In this document: piece by piece, positions 5,395-5,887 of the stretch
How the letters are laid out: every line of letters begins with the position of its first letter
Numbering within the stretch: the stretch's first letter is position 1
Assembly (NCBI GenBank): GCA_905373195.1
Contig: CAJPSG010000079.1
Location: 1 to 5,887, forward strand
Source: Kingella oralis
GTDB lineage: Bacteria; Pseudomonadota; Gammaproteobacteria; Burkholderiales; Neisseriaceae
Direction: 5' to 3'
Length of the DNA: 5,887 nt
Made by a program: the position numbers and the translations under genes
The notes under the pieces: generated by a model
Told to the model about the DNA's origin: nothing
Databases searched by the model: none
What the model saw: only the letters and a program-made list of their open reading frames with translations

Positions 5395-5401
5395 AAAAGG
5401 A
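5395..5401 (+). promoter_or_regulatory. Ribosome binding site that decides the start at 5408
   Basis: AAAAGGA lies 6 nt before the ATG at 5408. The in-frame ATG at 5381 is preceded by a DUS and no Shine-Dalgarno sequence, so the protein should begin MYFVDRS rather than MPPLLKG. Confidence 0.75.
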
Positions 5402-5407
5402 CAATTT

Positions 5408-5767
5408 ATGTATTTTGTTGACCGCAGCGCGGTGGTGCTCAAACCCACCGAACATTTCCTCGCATGGCTAAACAACACGCAAGAGGATATGCCCGATTTA
5501 ACCCTTGCCCAGCTTCGTGCAAATTGCAGCGTGTTTTTGATTCCCGTGTTTGACGAGCCCGAAGAAGCGGTGGCGTATTTTGACGAGCGCTATTTGGGCA
5601 TTTTCAAAGCCGAGTTGGCGGGCTGGACGTTGGACGAATCCACCTATCCGAAAAACTTGGATTTGGAAACGTTTTGGCAGTTTTTTGAGCTGGAAGTGCA
5701 CGATTCGGTGTTGGATTTGGAAGAAGCCGAGCTGCAAATCACGCCTGTGTTTGACAACATGGCATAG
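5408..5767 (+). CDS. Conserved-type hypothetical protein, small and acidic (119 aa)
   Basis: I do not recognise a named family with certainty. The protein begins MYFVDRSAVVLKPTEHFLAWLN, and similar small proteins of unknown function occur, from memory, in Neisseriaceae and related betaproteobacteria. It is soluble, with no signal peptide or membrane helix, and strongly acidic (about 23 Asp/Glu against few Lys/Arg). It contains many aromatic residues (FWQFFELEVHD, about residues 84-94) and a DEPEEAVAYFDERY segment (about 43-56). There are no Cys/His clusters or known catalytic motif. The start at 5408 is chosen on the ribosome binding site. The next gene starts 5 nt downstream, suggesting co-transcription. 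No clear promoter is visible in the 52 nt after the tRNA terminator; read-through could supply some expression. Confidence 0.8.
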   Translation: MYFVDRSAVVLKPTEHFLAWLNNTQEDMPDLTLAQLRANCSVFLIPVFDEPEEAVAYFDERYLGIFKAELAGWTLDESTYPKNLDLETFWQFFELEVHDSVLDLEEAELQITPVFDNMA

Positions 5768-5772
5768 CGGCG

Positions 5773-5887
5773 ATGCAAGCGTTTCGCGCCGATTTTGTGG
5801 CTTCGCGCGTGGGGCGTGGCTTGGCTTTGGGCTATGCTGCGCTGCTGGTTGTCGCGGCGTGCGTTTACTTTTCAGACAGCCTGAAAT
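5773..5887 (+). CDS. Start of a probable membrane protein (3' end outside window)
   Basis: An ATG 5 nt after the preceding stop opens a frame of 38 codons that continues past the window edge: MQAFRADFVASRVGRGLALG followed by a hydrophobic stretch (about residues 17-33), then FSDSLK encoded by a near-DUS. A short basic N-terminus followed by a membrane helix resembles the beginning of YgfX-like small inner-membrane proteins, but the visible part is too short to assign. The ribosome binding site is weak (GCGG), so translational coupling to the upstream gene is likely. Confidence 0.5.
   Translation, partial: MQAFRADFVASRVGRGLALGYAALLVVAACVYFSDSLK
5874..5885 (+). repeat. Near-DUS with one mismatch, at the window edge
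   Basis: AGACAGCCTGAA differs from the Kingella-type DUS by one base. It lies in TTTCAGACAGCCTGAAA, the same palindrome as at 819-837 with one mismatched pair, and encodes SDSLK where the other encodes SGSLK. Confidence 0.6.

Overview
The window looks like chromosomal DNA from a member of the Neisseriaceae, most likely Kingella or a close relative. The strongest evidence is a 12-mer, AGGCAGCCTGAA, present in nine exact copies (both strands counted) and two copies with one mismatch. This is the Kingella-type dialect of the DNA uptake sequence (DUS) that naturally transformable Neisseriaceae use to recognise their own DNA. By chance fewer than 0.001 exact copies would be expected in 5.9 kb. The housekeeping proteins (DnaK, TpiA, SecG) are also of betaproteobacterial type.

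Left part (1-1250, + strand): the C-terminal ~415 residues of a large SNF2-family helicase, entering the window inside helicase motif VI. It is the only gene here that looks accessory; relatives occur in restriction and defence neighbourhoods, but the partner genes would lie outside the window.

Middle left (1251-1651): a 400-bp gene-free stretch. An inverted DUS pair forms a hairpin just after the helicase, and a second one forms the dnaK terminator. Between them lie several short perfect hairpins and a degenerate copy of the last ~34 bp of the dnaK 3' end.

Centre (1652-3831): dnaK on the minus strand, with a very good sigma-32 (RpoH) heat-shock promoter at 3683-3711. It diverges from tpiA. 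The 254-bp divergent spacer carries four DUS or near-DUS copies, one pair forming a 14-bp inverted repeat between the two promoters.

Right part (3832-5355, + strand): a compact tpiA-secG-tRNA-Leu(GAG) transcription unit. Spacers are 5 and 7 nt, and a strong intrinsic terminator follows the tRNA. SecG has an unusually long Ala/Ser/Pro- then Lys-rich C-terminal tail. The secG to tRNA-Leu(GAG) order is conserved as far as E. coli (secG-leuU).

Right edge (5381-5887): a 119-residue acidic conserved-type hypothetical protein, and 5 nt later the start of a membrane protein that runs off the window.

Overall most of the window is ordinary core genome. I see no complete undescribed system. The items most worth following up are the structured spacer at 1251-1651 with its dnaK-end relic, the palindromic 'double dialect' DUS sites, and the long SecG tail.
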